DNA of 64,000 bases from Pseudomonas viridiflava. Lineage in GTDB: Bacteria; Pseudomonadota; Gammaproteobacteria; Pseudomonadales; Pseudomonadaceae. Of this stretch, positions 37,175 through 48,121 are shown piece by piece; position 1 is the stretch's first letter; every line of letters starts with the position of its first letter. The stretch spans positions 186,001 through 250,000 of the forward strand of contig NZ_UUPU01000085.1 in the NCBI RefSeq assembly GCF_900591205.1. The letters run 5' to 3'. The translations under genes were made by a program, and so were the position numbers. The notes below the pieces were generated by a model. That model saw only the letters and a program-made list of their open reading frames with translations. It was not told where the DNA came from and made no database searches.

Positions 37175-38233
37175 ATGACGCAGCGCAAAATCATCCACGT
37201 CGACTGTGATTGCTTCTACGCCGCCATCGAGATGCGTGACGACCCCAACCTGGCCCAAAAGCCACTGGCGGTTGGCGGCTCGGCGGACCGACGCGGGGTG
37301 ATCGCCACCTGCAACTATGAGGCGCGGGCTTATGGTGTGCGTTCGGCCATGTCGTCACGCCATGCCTTGAAGCTGTGTCCGGACCTGACCATCGTCAAGC
37401 CGCGCATGGATGCCTATAAGGAAGCGTCGAAGGAAATCCAGACGATCTTTCGCGACTACACCGACCTGATCGAGCCGCTGTCACTGGATGAGGCTTACCT
37501 GGATGTGTCCGACTGTGCGCATTTTGGCGGCAGCGCCACACGCATCGCCCAGGACATTCGGCGTCGCGTGTCCAACCAGCTGCATATCACCGTGTCTGCC
37601 GGGGTGGCGCCGAACAAGTTCCTGGCCAAGATCGCCAGCGACTGGAAGAAGCCAAACGGCCTGTTTGTGATTACTCCGGATCAGGTCGAAGATTTTGTGT
37701 CCCAACTGCGGGTGAGCAAGTTGCACGGCGTGGGCAAGGTGACGGCCGATAAGCTGGCGCGCCTGGGCATCGAGGACTGCTTGCAGTTGCGTGAATGGAA
37801 CAAGCTGGCGCTGGTGCGCGAATTCGGCAGTTTTGGCGAGCGACTGTGGAGCCTGGCCCGTGGGATTGATGATCGCGTGGTGCAAAACGACAGCCGGCGG
37901 CAATCCATCAGTGTGGAAAATACCTATGACGTGGACCTGCCGGATCTCTCAAGTTGTCTGGCAAAACTGCCCGAATTGATGGAAACCCTGGCAGGGCGCA
38001 TGGCGCGCATCGACAGCAGCTACCGCGCAGGCAAGCCGTTCGTTAAGGTCAAGTTTCATGACTTTACCCAGACCACGCTGGAGCAGGCCGGGGCAGGGCG
38101 GGATCTGGAGAGTTATCAACAGCTGATGACCCAGGCGTTTAATCGCGGTGGGAAGCCGGTGCGGTTGTTGGGGATTGGCGTGCGGTTGTTGGACCTGAGC
38201 AGCGGCAACGAGCAACTGGAATTCTCCTGGTAG
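37175..38233 (+). CDS. dinB: DNA polymerase IV (Y family)
   Basis: Pol IV is an error-prone translesion polymerase. The 352-residue protein has the catalytic motifs IHVDCDCFYAAIEMRD and PLSLDEAYLDVS, the thumb HhH region SKLHGVGKVTADKLARLGI and the little-finger domain to the end. The beta-clamp motif is probably the C-terminal EQLEFSW. The ATG gives the usual N-terminus; a TTG seven codons upstream is ignored. The LexA box supports SOS control. Confidence 0.96.
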   Translation: MTQRKIIHVDCDCFYAAIEMRDDPNLAQKPLAVGGSADRRGVIATCNYEARAYGVRSAMSSRHALKLCPDLTIVKPRMDAYKEASKEIQTIFRDYTDLIEPLSLDEAYLDVSDCAHFGGSATRIAQDIRRRVSNQLHITVSAGVAPNKFLAKIASDWKKPNGLFVITPDQVEDFVSQLRVSKLHGVGKVTADKLARLGIEDCLQLREWNKLALVREFGSFGERLWSLARGIDDRVVQNDSRRQSISVENTYDVDLPDLSSCLAKLPELMETLAGRMARIDSSYRAGKPFVKVKFHDFTQTTLEQAGAGRDLESYQQLMTQAFNRGGKPVRLLGIGVRLLDLSSGNEQLEFSW

Positions 38234-38248
38234 CGCCCGGATCAAAAC

Positions 38249-38340
38249 GGTGGGAGCTGGCTTGCCTGCGATAGCGATGTATCAGTCGCCATCAATGCAA
38301 GCTGGCCCACCGCTATCGCAGGCAAGCCAGCTCCCACATT
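38249..38340. repeat. REP pair (inverted), GTGGGAGCTGGCTTGCCTGCGATAGCG class
   Basis: Two inverted cores lie around a loop of about 35 bases between the convergent ends of dinB and the lipoprotein gene. Confidence 0.88.
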
Positions 38341-38364
38341 TTGATCTTCAGCAACTTGGCAATC

Positions 38365-39318
38365 TCAGCGAGCGCCGGGATCTGCGACCAAACGCCCAGC
38401 ATCCTTGGTCAATGCCTGCAGAAACTCCTGCTGCAACTCCGGATCATTGCGAGTCAGTTCGATGAGGCTTTGTTCCAGTTCGCTGGCTTCTTCTTCCAGG
38501 CCCAGCTCCGACAGGCGCTTGACCCGGTGCACCCACTGGCTGACTTCGTCATCTTCCAGGTCGTCATAGATCAGGCCGTGAGCTTCCAGCAACTTGCCGC
38601 GCAGGGTGCTGCTGATGGCCAGGGTCGAGTCCGAGTGCACATCGTCCTGGCCGTCTTCCACGCTGATTTTCAAGGTGCTGACGCGGTTCAAGTCCTGTTC
38701 GGCAAACGGGCTGTCCAACAGGTTCAGGCGCAGAACGCCGTTGCGGTCGGTGGTCAGCTCATGCACCTGTTTGCCGGCGGTGACTTGTACCGGGCGTTCG
38801 CTCCAGGGCAGGCTTGAATACTCCACGCGCTTGTCGCGCTGGACTTCGTCGATACCCGCCAGGTTCTGTTGCGCACGGCCATGGGATTGCACGTTCATGA
38901 ACGGATTGAGGCCGTCCACACCGTAGCTCAGCCAATCGTGGGTCATGCTCGTCGGCAGGTTGCCGAGGGCAAAGATATTCGCCACGTTGGCCCCCGCGCC
39001 CGCCACCAAAGCGACCGCGCCCAATGGCATCTCATAGAGTTTGCGCCAGGGCTGGTAGGGGGTGTAGCGATCATAACGGCGGGTGACTTCGAATTCGGTG
39101 ACCTCAAAGGTCTTCTGCTCGTGAATGCGAACCCGGCGTTGCGGCAGTTCAAGTACTTTGGGTTCGCCTACATCAATCTGCAGGCTGTGGTCGAGCAACT
39201 TACGCTCGACCCGCTCCTCGTGCTCACTGCGTTGCGACATCTGGTTGGCGCAGCCGCTGACCAGCAGGGCGCCGCACAAGGCGGCGCCCCCCAGGGCTCT
39301 GGTGTTTCGCTTGAACAT
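38365..39318 (-). CDS. Conserved lipoprotein of unknown function
   Basis: This 317-residue protein carries a lipoprotein signal ending LLVSGCANQM, so it is lipidated at the Cys near residue 23. A short hydrophobic stretch (LGAVALVAGAGANVANIFAL, about 98-118) may touch the membrane. The C-terminal part (about 250-310) is Glu-rich and helical. No known domain is recognised. It lies 20 bases downstream of proS in the same direction, an arrangement also seen in P. aeruginosa (PA0956-PA0957). Confidence 0.8.
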   Translation of the reverse strand: MFKRNTRALGGAALCGALLVSGCANQMSQRSEHEERVERKLLDHSLQIDVGEPKVLELPQRRVRIHEQKTFEVTEFEVTRRYDRYTPYQPWRKLYEMPLGAVALVAGAGANVANIFALGNLPTSMTHDWLSYGVDGLNPFMNVQSHGRAQQNLAGIDEVQRDKRVEYSSLPWSERPVQVTAGKQVHELTTDRNGVLRLNLLDSPFAEQDLNRVSTLKISVEDGQDDVHSDSTLAISSTLRGKLLEAHGLIYDDLEDDEVSQWVHRVKRLSELGLEEEASELEQSLIELTRNDPELQQEFLQALTKDAGRLVADPGAR

Positions 39319-39338
39319 GACTTCTCTTGATCTGGTTT

Positions 39339-41054
39339 TCAGCGACGAATACGCGCCTGAAGGAAAGACAGCACGTCAGCCACCGGCAACGGTTGGGCTT
39401 GCGCTTCGGTCCGGCTCTTGTATTCCAGATTGCCATCGGCCAGGCCGCGGTCACTGACCACGATCCGGTGCGGGATGCCAATCAGTTCCATGTCGGCGAA
39501 CTTGATGCCCGGGCTGGTTTTCTTGTCCCGGTCATCCAGCAGCACTTCAAAACCCGCCGCCGTGAGTTCGGCGTACAGTTTGTCGGTGGCTTCGCGTACT
39601 TGCTCGGTTTCGTAACGCAGCGGCACCAGGGCCACCTGGAACGGCGCCAGGGCATCACTCCAGATAATGCCTTTTTCGTCGTTGTTCTGCTCGATGGCAG
39701 CCGCAACCACGCGGGAAACGCCAATGCCGTAGCAACCCATGTCCAGGGTGATCGGCTTGCCGTTCTCGCCCAGCACTTCGCACTTCATCGCCTTGCTGTA
39801 CTTGTTGCCCAGCTGGAAGATATGCCCGACTTCGATGCCGCGCTTGATTTCCAGGGTGCCCTTGCCATCCGGGCTTGGGTCACCGGCCACCACGTTACGC
39901 AGGTCGGCCACGGTCGGAACCGGCAGGTCACGTTCCCAGTTCACGCCGAAGTAGTGCTTGTCGTCGATGTTGGCGCCGATCCCGAAGTCGCTCATCAGTT
40001 CGACCGAGCGGTCGATGATGATCGGCATCGGCAGGTTCAGCGGGCCGAGCGAACCGGCACCGGCGCCAATCGCGTCGCGCAATTGGGCATCGGTGGCCAT
40101 GACCAGCGGGCTGGCCACGCCAGGTTGCTGGGCCGCCTTGATTTCGTTGAGTTCGTGGTCGCCACGGATGACCAGAGCGATCAGCTTGCCTTCTTCTTCG
40201 GCGCGCACGATCAGGGTCTTGATGGTCTTTTCAATCGGCAGATTGAATTTTTCCACCAGGGCCGCGATGGTCTTGGTCTCTGGCGTGTCCACCAGGCGCA
40301 GCTCTTCAGCGGGCGCAGGGCGCAAGGTTTCGCGTGGCACGGCTTCGGCTTTCTCGATGTTCGCCGCGTAGTCGGAACCGTTGCTGAACACGATATCGTC
40401 TTCACCGGACTCGGCCAGCACGTGGAATTCGTGGGAACCGGCACCGCCGATGGAGCCGTTGTCCGCTTCAACCGGGCGGAATTTCAGGCCCAGGCGCGTG
40501 AACACGTTGCAGTAAGCCTGGTGCATGCGGTCGTAGGTGACCTGCAAAGACGCCTGGTCGGCGTGGAACGAATACGCGTCCTTCATGATGAATTCGCGGC
40601 CGCGCATCAAGCCGAAGCGCGGGCGGATTTCGTCACGGAATTTGGTCTGGATCTGATACAGGTTCAGCGGCAGCTGTTTATAGCTGCTCAGCTCGTTGCG
40701 CATCAGGTCAGTGATCACTTCCTCATGGGTCGGGCCGGCGCAGAAATCGCGGCCATGACGGTCCTTGAAGCGCAGGAGTTCAGGGCCGTACTCTTCCCAG
40801 CGCCCGGATTCCTGCCACAGTTCAGCCGGTTGGGTGCTCGGCATCAACACTTCCAGAGAGCCGGCGGCGTTCATTTCTTCACGAACGATGGCTTCGACCT
40901 TGCGCATCACCTTCAAGCCCATGGGCAGCCAGGTGTACAGGCCCGAGGCCAGTTTGCGGATCATGCCGGCGCGCAGCATCAGCTGATGGCTGATCACAAC
41001 CGCGTCGGAAGGCGTTTCTTTCTGTGTGGCGAGCAAATATTGACTGGTACGCAT
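39339..41054 (-). CDS. proS: Prolyl-tRNA synthetase
   Basis: This 571-residue class II synthetase is of the bacterial type, with an editing domain between motifs 2 and 3. Motif 1 region GLYTWLPMGLKVMRKVE, motif 2 FRDEIRPRFGLMRGREF and motif 3 CYGIGVSRVVAAAIEQ are intact; the INS editing insert spans about 240-380. MRTSQYLLATQKETP is the typical start. The lipoprotein gene follows directly. Confidence 0.97.
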   Translation of the reverse strand: MRTSQYLLATQKETPSDAVVISHQLMLRAGMIRKLASGLYTWLPMGLKVMRKVEAIVREEMNAAGSLEVLMPSTQPAELWQESGRWEEYGPELLRFKDRHGRDFCAGPTHEEVITDLMRNELSSYKQLPLNLYQIQTKFRDEIRPRFGLMRGREFIMKDAYSFHADQASLQVTYDRMHQAYCNVFTRLGLKFRPVEADNGSIGGAGSHEFHVLAESGEDDIVFSNGSDYAANIEKAEAVPRETLRPAPAEELRLVDTPETKTIAALVEKFNLPIEKTIKTLIVRAEEEGKLIALVIRGDHELNEIKAAQQPGVASPLVMATDAQLRDAIGAGAGSLGPLNLPMPIIIDRSVELMSDFGIGANIDDKHYFGVNWERDLPVPTVADLRNVVAGDPSPDGKGTLEIKRGIEVGHIFQLGNKYSKAMKCEVLGENGKPITLDMGCYGIGVSRVVAAAIEQNNDEKGIIWSDALAPFQVALVPLRYETEQVREATDKLYAELTAAGFEVLLDDRDKKTSPGIKFADMELIGIPHRIVVSDRGLADGNLEYKSRTEAQAQPLPVADVLSFLQARIRR

Positions 41055-41154
41055 GGTAGGCCGTTGTCGGTTGCTTGGACTTGAAATGACTTGGGATTGT
41101 ACGGGCGGTTGCTACTGGAGTACAGGCATCAGAGTGCAGAGGGGTGTGTGGGCT

Positions 41155-41247
41155 AATGTGGGAGGGGGCTTGCGCCCGATAGCGGTGTGTCAGCCATAGA
41201 TAAGTTGACTGACACCCAGCTATCGGGGGCAAGCCCCCTCCCACATT
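41155..41247. repeat. REP pair (inverted), GTGGGAGGGGGCTTGCGCCCGATAGC class
   Basis: The inverted cores carry the GGGGGCTTGC/GCAAGCCCCC variant. They lie between the AmpG-like gene end and the proS start, around a loop of about 40 bases. Confidence 0.87.
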
Positions 41248-41259
41248 GACCCAGTGCTG

Positions 41260-42792
41260 TCAGTCTTCGGCGGGTGGATTCAAGCGAATCCGCCGATTTT
41301 CCTGATACCAATGCAAGGCAATCAGCAGCAAGGTCGGCACGCCCAGCATGCAAGTGATCAGGAAGAAATTGTGGTATCCGAACTTCTCCACCATCACCCC
41401 CGAATACCCGCCGATCAGGCGCGGCAGCAACAGCATGATCGAGCTGAGCAGCGCATATTGGGTGGCCGAGAACTTGAGGTTGGTCAGGCTCGACAGGTAG
41501 GCCACGAAGGCTGACGTGGCCAGCCCCGAGCTGAAGTTATCCAGGGAGATGGTGAAGATCAGCATCTGCAGGTCGGGGCCCATGTCGGCGAGCATCACGA
41601 ACAGCAGGTTGGTGCCGGCCGACGCTATACCGCCGATAAACAGGATCGGCAGGATCCCGAACCGCACAATCAGCAGGCCGCCCATACCGGCGCCGAGCAG
41701 GGTCATGATCAGGCCGAAGATCTTGCTGACGCCGGCGATCTGGTCTTTGGTAAAACCCTGGTCGATGTAGAACACGTTGGCCATCACGCCCATCACCGTG
41801 TCGGACATGCGATAGGTGGCGATCAGCCCCAGCAGCAGCAACGCCTGCCAGCGGTAGCGCAGGATAAAGTCGTTGACCGGTGTGAGCACCGGCGCCAGCC
41901 CGCGGCGGCCCATGGCTGAAAGGCACAGGGCGCTGAGGGTGATATAGAGGATGGCGCGCAGGAAGGCGCGGTCTTCCATCAGCAGCTCCCACAGGCTGAC
42001 GCCATGGAATAGCACGCTGGCGAAATCGGTGTTGTACAGCTGAGTAAACATTGCGGGCACCGACACCAGCAACACGATCAACACGAACACCGACACCAAC
42101 TGATGCACAAAGCTGTAGCGCCCGGCCTGCAATTGGGTGCGCAGCGGTACGTTGGGCTCGCGCATGAACAAGGTGGTCAGCAGCGCCGGGATCATCAGCA
42201 CGCCGAACAGCACGTAGGTGCCGGTCCAGGCCGAGTGTTTATAGTTAAAACCGGTGGAGCCGAAACCTTCGGCAAAAAACAGCGCGCCTGCCGTCGCCAG
42301 CAGGGCAGCGATGCGGTAGCCGGACATATAGCTGGCGGCGAGGGCGGCCTGGCGGCTGTCGTCGGCGATTTCCAGGCGATAGGCATCTACGGCAATGTCC
42401 TGGGTCGCAGAGGCGAACGCCACGACTACAGCAATGGCGATCAGCCAGGACAAGTGTTTCTGAGGATCGCAGAACCCCATGCCGATCAATCCGAGGATCA
42501 CCAGCGACTGGGCAAGCACCAGCCAGGAACGACGACGTCCGAGTTTACCCAGCAGCGGCAGGCGCCATTGGTCGAGCAGCGGCGACCACACCCATTTGAA
42601 GGCGTATGCCAGGCCGATCAGGCTCGCATAGCCGATGGTCTCGCGGGCCACACCGGCCTCACGCAACCACACTGAAAGCGTCGAGAACACCAACATGTAA
42701 GGCAAGCCGGCGGCGAAGCCGAGCAACAACAGCACTAACGTCGAAGGGCTGGCATAGGCGGCGAGCGCGGCGCGCCAGGTTTTACGGGGCAT
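41260..42792 (-). CDS. AmpG-like muropeptide permease (MFS)
   Basis: This 510-residue membrane protein has about fourteen helices. PSTLVLLLLGFAAGLPYMLV and GLAYAFKWVWSPLLDQWRLP are the AmpG signature at helices 1-2; VAFASATQDIAVDAYRLEI follows in helix 4. AmpG imports GlcNAc-anhydroMurNAc peptides for cell-wall recycling and beta-lactamase induction. P. aeruginosa has two such proteins (AmpG, AmpP), and I cannot tell which this matches. The alkyltransferase-like gene lies 43 bases upstream in the same direction. Confidence 0.85.
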   Translation of the reverse strand: MPRKTWRAALAAYASPSTLVLLLLGFAAGLPYMLVFSTLSVWLREAGVARETIGYASLIGLAYAFKWVWSPLLDQWRLPLLGKLGRRRSWLVLAQSLVILGLIGMGFCDPQKHLSWLIAIAVVVAFASATQDIAVDAYRLEIADDSRQAALAASYMSGYRIAALLATAGALFFAEGFGSTGFNYKHSAWTGTYVLFGVLMIPALLTTLFMREPNVPLRTQLQAGRYSFVHQLVSVFVLIVLLVSVPAMFTQLYNTDFASVLFHGVSLWELLMEDRAFLRAILYITLSALCLSAMGRRGLAPVLTPVNDFILRYRWQALLLLGLIATYRMSDTVMGVMANVFYIDQGFTKDQIAGVSKIFGLIMTLLGAGMGGLLIVRFGILPILFIGGIASAGTNLLFVMLADMGPDLQMLIFTISLDNFSSGLATSAFVAYLSSLTNLKFSATQYALLSSIMLLLPRLIGGYSGVMVEKFGYHNFFLITCMLGVPTLLLIALHWYQENRRIRLNPPAED

Positions 42793-42835
42793 GGGCTGGA
42801 GTCTGCCTCAGATTCACGGAAACAAAGCGCGCACT

Positions 42836-43198
42836 CTAACCGCTGTGCTCTACCGGGCGCCAGCCATGACGCTGAATATCCACGCGATTGTTGTGGACCG
42901 TGACGCCTTCTTCGCGCAAACGTGCCCGCTGCTCATCGCCCGAGGCCGTACCCGCCGGCAGACTTATCCGACCACCGGCACCCAGTACGCGGTGCCAAGG
43001 CAGTTTGCTGCCCTCGGGCAACTGGCTCAGCGTGCGCCCCACAAAGCGTGCAGCGCGCCCAAGCCCGGCCAGCTGGGCCAGTTCGCCGTAGCTCACCACG
43101 CACCCTGCGGGCACTTGCGCCAGGGTCAGGTACAGCGCGGTGCGGCGCATCTCTGCGGGGCTTTGTGCTGTGTCGGTGGGTTCACTCGCTCTAGGCAT
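42836..43198 (-). CDS. Alkyltransferase-like protein (MGMT fold, inactive site)
   Basis: This 120-residue protein is the C-terminal DNA-binding domain of O6-alkylguanine-DNA alkyltransferases. The active motif PCHR is replaced by PWHRVLGAGG, so it cannot accept alkyl groups. The helix-turn-helix with the Arg finger is in GRAARFVGRTLSQLPEG. Such ATL proteins bind O6-alkylguanine and hand it to nucleotide excision repair. It shares direction with the AmpG-like gene. Confidence 0.9.
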   Translation of the reverse strand: MPRASEPTDTAQSPAEMRRTALYLTLAQVPAGCVVSYGELAQLAGLGRAARFVGRTLSQLPEGSKLPWHRVLGAGGRISLPAGTASGDEQRARLREEGVTVHNNRVDIQRHGWRPVEHSG

Positions 43199-43323
43199 GT
43201 TCTGTAAGAAAAGTCTGGAAGTATGGCGATGAGAATTGAACTCAATATAAATACTTGAGTCAGTCCTAGCTATCTAACACGATAATCGCCCTTTTTCGCC
43301 AACCTTGAGCTCACTATCCGCTT

Positions 43324-44331
43324 ATGTTGTCCAGAACCCTGCTGTGCCTAGCTGTTTTCAGCGCCTCCACGCCCTTGCTCGCCGATACCGTCTGGTTGAA
43401 GAACGGTGACCGCCTGACCGGCAAGATCAAAGTCTTTGACGGTGGCAAGTTGCTGATCCAGACCGATTACGCAGGCGCCATTCCGGTGGACTGGAAGCAG
43501 GTGAAAACCCTGGAGAGCGACCAGGAACTGCTGGTCAAACAGGATGCCTACACCGGCGAAAAGGCCAAGTCGCTGCAAGCGGCGGACGATGGCAAGGTGG
43601 TCCTGGCCAATGGTGAGGCGCCCAAGACCGTCGAATTGGCGAGCATCCAGCAGATCATGAAGCCCAAACCGATCATTGAAGACCTGGTGTGGAAGGGCAA
43701 TGTCGATCTGGCGCTGGACTACAAGCGGGCCGACAAAGACACCAACGACTACGACGTCGACTTCAAGACCACCGCGCGCCATGGCCAATGGCGTCATACC
43801 GGGCAGGGCGAATACAACCGCGAGTTCCAGGACGACGTCACCACCACCGACAACTGGGCCCTGGAATATGACCTGGACCGGTTCCTCACCGAACACTGGT
43901 TCTGGCAGGGCCGCCTGACCTACAAGCGCGACAAGGTTGAAGACCTGTCCCGCCAGCGCACCGTCGGTACAGGCCCGGGCTACCAGTTCTGGGATGATGA
44001 GCTGGGCGCGTTCTCCCTCGGCTCGCTGGTCAACCGCACCGATTACGAATATGCCGACGGCGGCAAGGACAACTTCTATTCCCTGGCCATGAAGTGGAAC
44101 TACAACCGCTACCTGGTGGGCAAGACCGTCGAATTCTTCACCAATGGCGAGCTGGGCAAGCCGCTCTCAGGGCCGGCTGCCTACTCCCTGGATTCGGAAA
44201 TTGGCCTGCGTTACAAAGTCACCGAGTGGGCTTCGCTCAACCTCAAGGCCGAGCGCGACATTATCAGTGGCGACTCCGAAAGCAGCTTGAGCAAGACGCG
44301 CTACACCGCAGGCTTTGGCGTGGCCTGGTAA
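43324..44331 (+). CDS. DUF481 (YdiY-like) outer-membrane protein
   Basis: This 335-residue protein has an N-terminal signal (MLSRTLLCLAVFSASTPLLA), then DTVWLKNGDRLTGKIKVFDG and a C-terminal region of alternating strands ending TRYTAGFGVAW, typical of a beta-barrel. That is the DUF481 layout, where the family name salt-induced outer membrane protein is used. The aromatic C-terminal residue fits Bam recognition. No partner gene is evident. Confidence 0.85.
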   Translation: MLSRTLLCLAVFSASTPLLADTVWLKNGDRLTGKIKVFDGGKLLIQTDYAGAIPVDWKQVKTLESDQELLVKQDAYTGEKAKSLQAADDGKVVLANGEAPKTVELASIQQIMKPKPIIEDLVWKGNVDLALDYKRADKDTNDYDVDFKTTARHGQWRHTGQGEYNREFQDDVTTTDNWALEYDLDRFLTEHWFWQGRLTYKRDKVEDLSRQRTVGTGPGYQFWDDELGAFSLGSLVNRTDYEYADGGKDNFYSLAMKWNYNRYLVGKTVEFFTNGELGKPLSGPAAYSLDSEIGLRYKVTEWASLNLKAERDIISGDSESSLSKTRYTAGFGVAW

Positions 44332-44437
44332 TCAGGCGGCACAAAACCCGCTTGGCAACCGTTGCGGTTATTGATTACCTTGTGATGAGATCCATTCCCA
44401 TAGGCTATGGGCGGCGCAATTCCCGAGGAGTCATCCG

Positions 44438-45169
44438 TTGAGCGCACAGGTTGCCAAGAACGCCCGAGAGCTGTTGCTCAAGGAATACCGTGGGGCACTC
44501 TCCACACTGTCCAAAGCCATGCCGGGGTTTCCCTTCGGTTCGGTTGTGCCCTATTGCCTTGACGAGCAGGGGCGCCCGCTGATCCTGATCAGCCGCATCG
44601 CCCAGCACACCCATAACCTGCTGAAAGACCCCAAGTGTTCGCTGCTGGTCGGCGAGCGCGAAGCGGATGATGTGCAGGCCGTGGGCCGCCTGACCTACCT
44701 GGGCGAAGCCGAAAAGCTTGAGGACGGCGCTGCCATCGAGGCGGCGGCCGAGCGTTATTACCGCTACTTCCCCGACTCGGCCAATTACCACAAGGCCCAC
44801 GATTTCGACTTCTGGGTGATCAAACCGATACGCCACCGTTATATCGGCGGTTTTGGCGCGATTCACTGGGTCGACCAGCTGACCCTGGCCAACCCGTTCG
44901 TGGGCAAGGCCGAGCGCAGCATGATCGAACACATGAACAGCGATCACACCAAGGCCATCGCCCATTACGTCACCCTGGCCGGCTTGCCCACCTTGGAGCC
45001 TGCACAATTGGCCGGTATCGACAGCGAAGGCATGCACCTGCGTATCGGCCAATCGTTGCATTGGCTGCCTTTTGCGGAGCCTTGCAACACTCCGACACAA
45101 GTACGCGAAGCCCTGGTTTCATTGGCTCACGCCGAGGTCTGGCCGAAAAAAGAGCCCGCCAACGCTTGA
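44438..45169 (+). CDS. HugZ-like protein, FMN-binding split barrel with DUF2470 domain
   Basis: This 243-residue protein has a pyridoxamine-phosphate-oxidase-like barrel (about 10-150; FPFGSVVPYCLDEQGRPLIL and the HTHNLLKDPKCSLLV strand). A C-terminal DUF2470 domain follows (about 160-240; MIEHMNSDHTKAIAHY). This is the HugZ/HutZ architecture, linked to heme use, but no heme genes adjoin. The start codon is TTG with GAGGAG seven bases upstream; no ATG fits. Confidence 0.87.
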   Translation: MSAQVAKNARELLLKEYRGALSTLSKAMPGFPFGSVVPYCLDEQGRPLILISRIAQHTHNLLKDPKCSLLVGEREADDVQAVGRLTYLGEAEKLEDGAAIEAAAERYYRYFPDSANYHKAHDFDFWVIKPIRHRYIGGFGAIHWVDQLTLANPFVGKAERSMIEHMNSDHTKAIAHYVTLAGLPTLEPAQLAGIDSEGMHLRIGQSLHWLPFAEPCNTPTQVREALVSLAHAEVWPKKEPANA

Positions 45170-45235
45170 ATTCACGAAACGGCGACGTCATCTAAGGTGG
45201 ACTGGCAAGGCATTCTTGCGTTGAGGAACCATTTG

Positions 45236-45712
45236 ATGCGCCCTTTTTTATTGCTCTTTCTGCTGTTCCCGGTGTTGGAGCTGTTCGTATTCGTTCAAGT
45301 CAGCGGTGCGATCGGGTTTTTCCCGGCTCTGCTGCTGATCATTCTCGGCTCGATGCTCGGCGTTCTGGTGCTGCGCGTCGCCGGCCTGGCTACAGCGCTG
45401 CGTGCCCGTGAAAGCCTGAACCGCGGCGAACTGCCGGCCCAGACCATGCTTGAGGGCCTGATGATGGCCCTGGCCGGCGGCCTGTTGATCCTGCCGGGCT
45501 TTATCAGCGACGTGGTCGGCCTGGTGATGCTGTTGCCGGTCACCCGCAAGCTGCTGGCCGGCAAGATGCGCCAGCGCGCCGAAGAAGCGGCGATTCGCCA
45601 GCGTGCCTTCGCCGACGACCTGCAACCCCGTGGCGGCCCGGCTCCGCGCCAGCCGTTGGGGCGCGAGGGGGATGTGATCGAAGGTGAGTTCGAACACCGC
45701 GACAACAAATAA
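45236..45712 (+). CDS. FxsA family membrane protein
   Basis: This 158-residue membrane protein starts MRPFLLLFLLFPVLELFVFV. It has about four hydrophobic segments, the GGLLILPGFISDVVGLVMLLP stretch (split by a Pro-Gly turn) and a charged C-terminal tail. This is FxsA, which in E. coli affects phage T7 exclusion by the F plasmid when overproduced; its native role is unknown. GAGGAA precedes the ATG. groES follows, as in many proteobacteria. Confidence 0.92.
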   Translation: MRPFLLLFLLFPVLELFVFVQVSGAIGFFPALLLIILGSMLGVLVLRVAGLATALRARESLNRGELPAQTMLEGLMMALAGGLLILPGFISDVVGLVMLLPVTRKLLAGKMRQRAEEAAIRQRAFADDLQPRGGPAPRQPLGREGDVIEGEFEHRDNK

Positions 45713-45723
45713 CCGCTTCACCG

Positions 45724-45755
45724 GCACGGCACCTTTGGGTGCCGTGTTGCTTTTA
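45724..45755 (+). terminator. Rho-independent terminator after fxsA-like gene
   Basis: GGCACGGCACC and GGTGCCGTG pair around a TTTG loop and are followed by TTGCTTTT. Confidence 0.75.
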
Positions 45756-45791
45756 TGGGCCGGCACACACAAAAAATTTCATCCCCGGCCC

Positions 45792-45819
45792 CTTGTAATA
45801 AGCTTATGCGCCCTTATGT
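45792..45819 (+). promoter_or_regulatory. Heat-shock (sigma-32 type) promoter of groESL
   Basis: CTTGTAA, a 12-base spacer and CCCTTATGT resemble the sigma-32 consensus CTTGAAA / CCCCATNT, 140 bases before groES. The long leader in between (45820-45958) is GC-rich with several inverted segments such as CCGCCGG. A groES leader RNA motif has been described in Pseudomonas, and this stretch is where it would lie. Confidence 0.7.
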
Positions 45820-45958
45820 AACGGTCACCGCAAGGTTTCTGGTGGCGACACCAGACAGACTTCCGCGTTTTGCTCTGCGAAGCGCGACCGGCACCGCCGG
45901 ATTAAACCTGCCGGTACTGACACCGGCCGATGAAAAACACAATTAGGAGAGATCGACA

Positions 45959-46255
45959 ATGAGCAAGCTTCGTCCTCTGCACGACCGCGTCGTTATCCGT
46001 CGCAGCGAAGAAGAAAAGAAAACCGCTGGCGGTATCGTTCTGCCAGGTTCGGCTGCTGAAAAAGCCAACCACGGTGTGATCGTCGCTGCAGGCCCAGGCA
46101 AGACTCTGGAAAACGGTGAAGTGCGTGCGCTGGCCGTTAAAGTCGGTGACAAGGTTGTATTCGGTCCTTACTCCGGCAGCAACACTGTGAAAGTTGACGG
46201 CGAAGACCTGCTGGTCATGGCTGAGAACGAGATTCTCGCTGTACTGGAAGGCTGA
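45959..46255 (+). CDS. groES: Co-chaperonin GroES
   Basis: The 98-residue protein has the mobile loop AGGIVLPGSAAEK and the start MSKLRPLHDRVVIRR. It caps the GroEL ring as a heptamer. TAGGAGAGATCGACA gives a strong ribosome site. groEL follows after 50 bases. Confidence 0.98.
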   Translation: MSKLRPLHDRVVIRRSEEEKKTAGGIVLPGSAAEKANHGVIVAAGPGKTLENGEVRALAVKVGDKVVFGPYSGSNTVKVDGEDLLVMAENEILAVLEG

Positions 46256-46305
46256 TTTTCCCGCTCATTTTTCCGTTACTCCAAAGAATTTAAGGAATAT
46301 CGATC

Positions 46306-47952
<1,647 letters not shown>

Positions 47953-47972
47953 GCCAGCCTCACCCGGCTAAT

Positions 47973-48012
47973 AAAAAGCCCCGCCTGCAGTGATGCAGGC
48001 GGGGCTTTTTTA
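47973..48012 (+). terminator. Rho-independent terminator after groEL
   Basis: AAAAAGCCCCGCCTGCA and TGCAGGCGGGGCTTTTTT form a 17-base stem with a TGA loop region and T run. Confidence 0.94.
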
Positions 48013-48121
48013 TTCGATTTGTCAGGGAATGCTGTAAGCCGGCATTACTGAGCAAACACGGTTACCGCGTTGTCCACTAGGTCGAGTTAGTGCAAACCGT
48101 CTTGGGCAAGGAGTTAAGTAG

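Noticed and set aside
39327..41084. 585-codon plus-strand frame opposite proS
   Set aside because: It is the antisense frame of a complete prolyl-tRNA synthetase and has His/Gln/Phe-biased composition.
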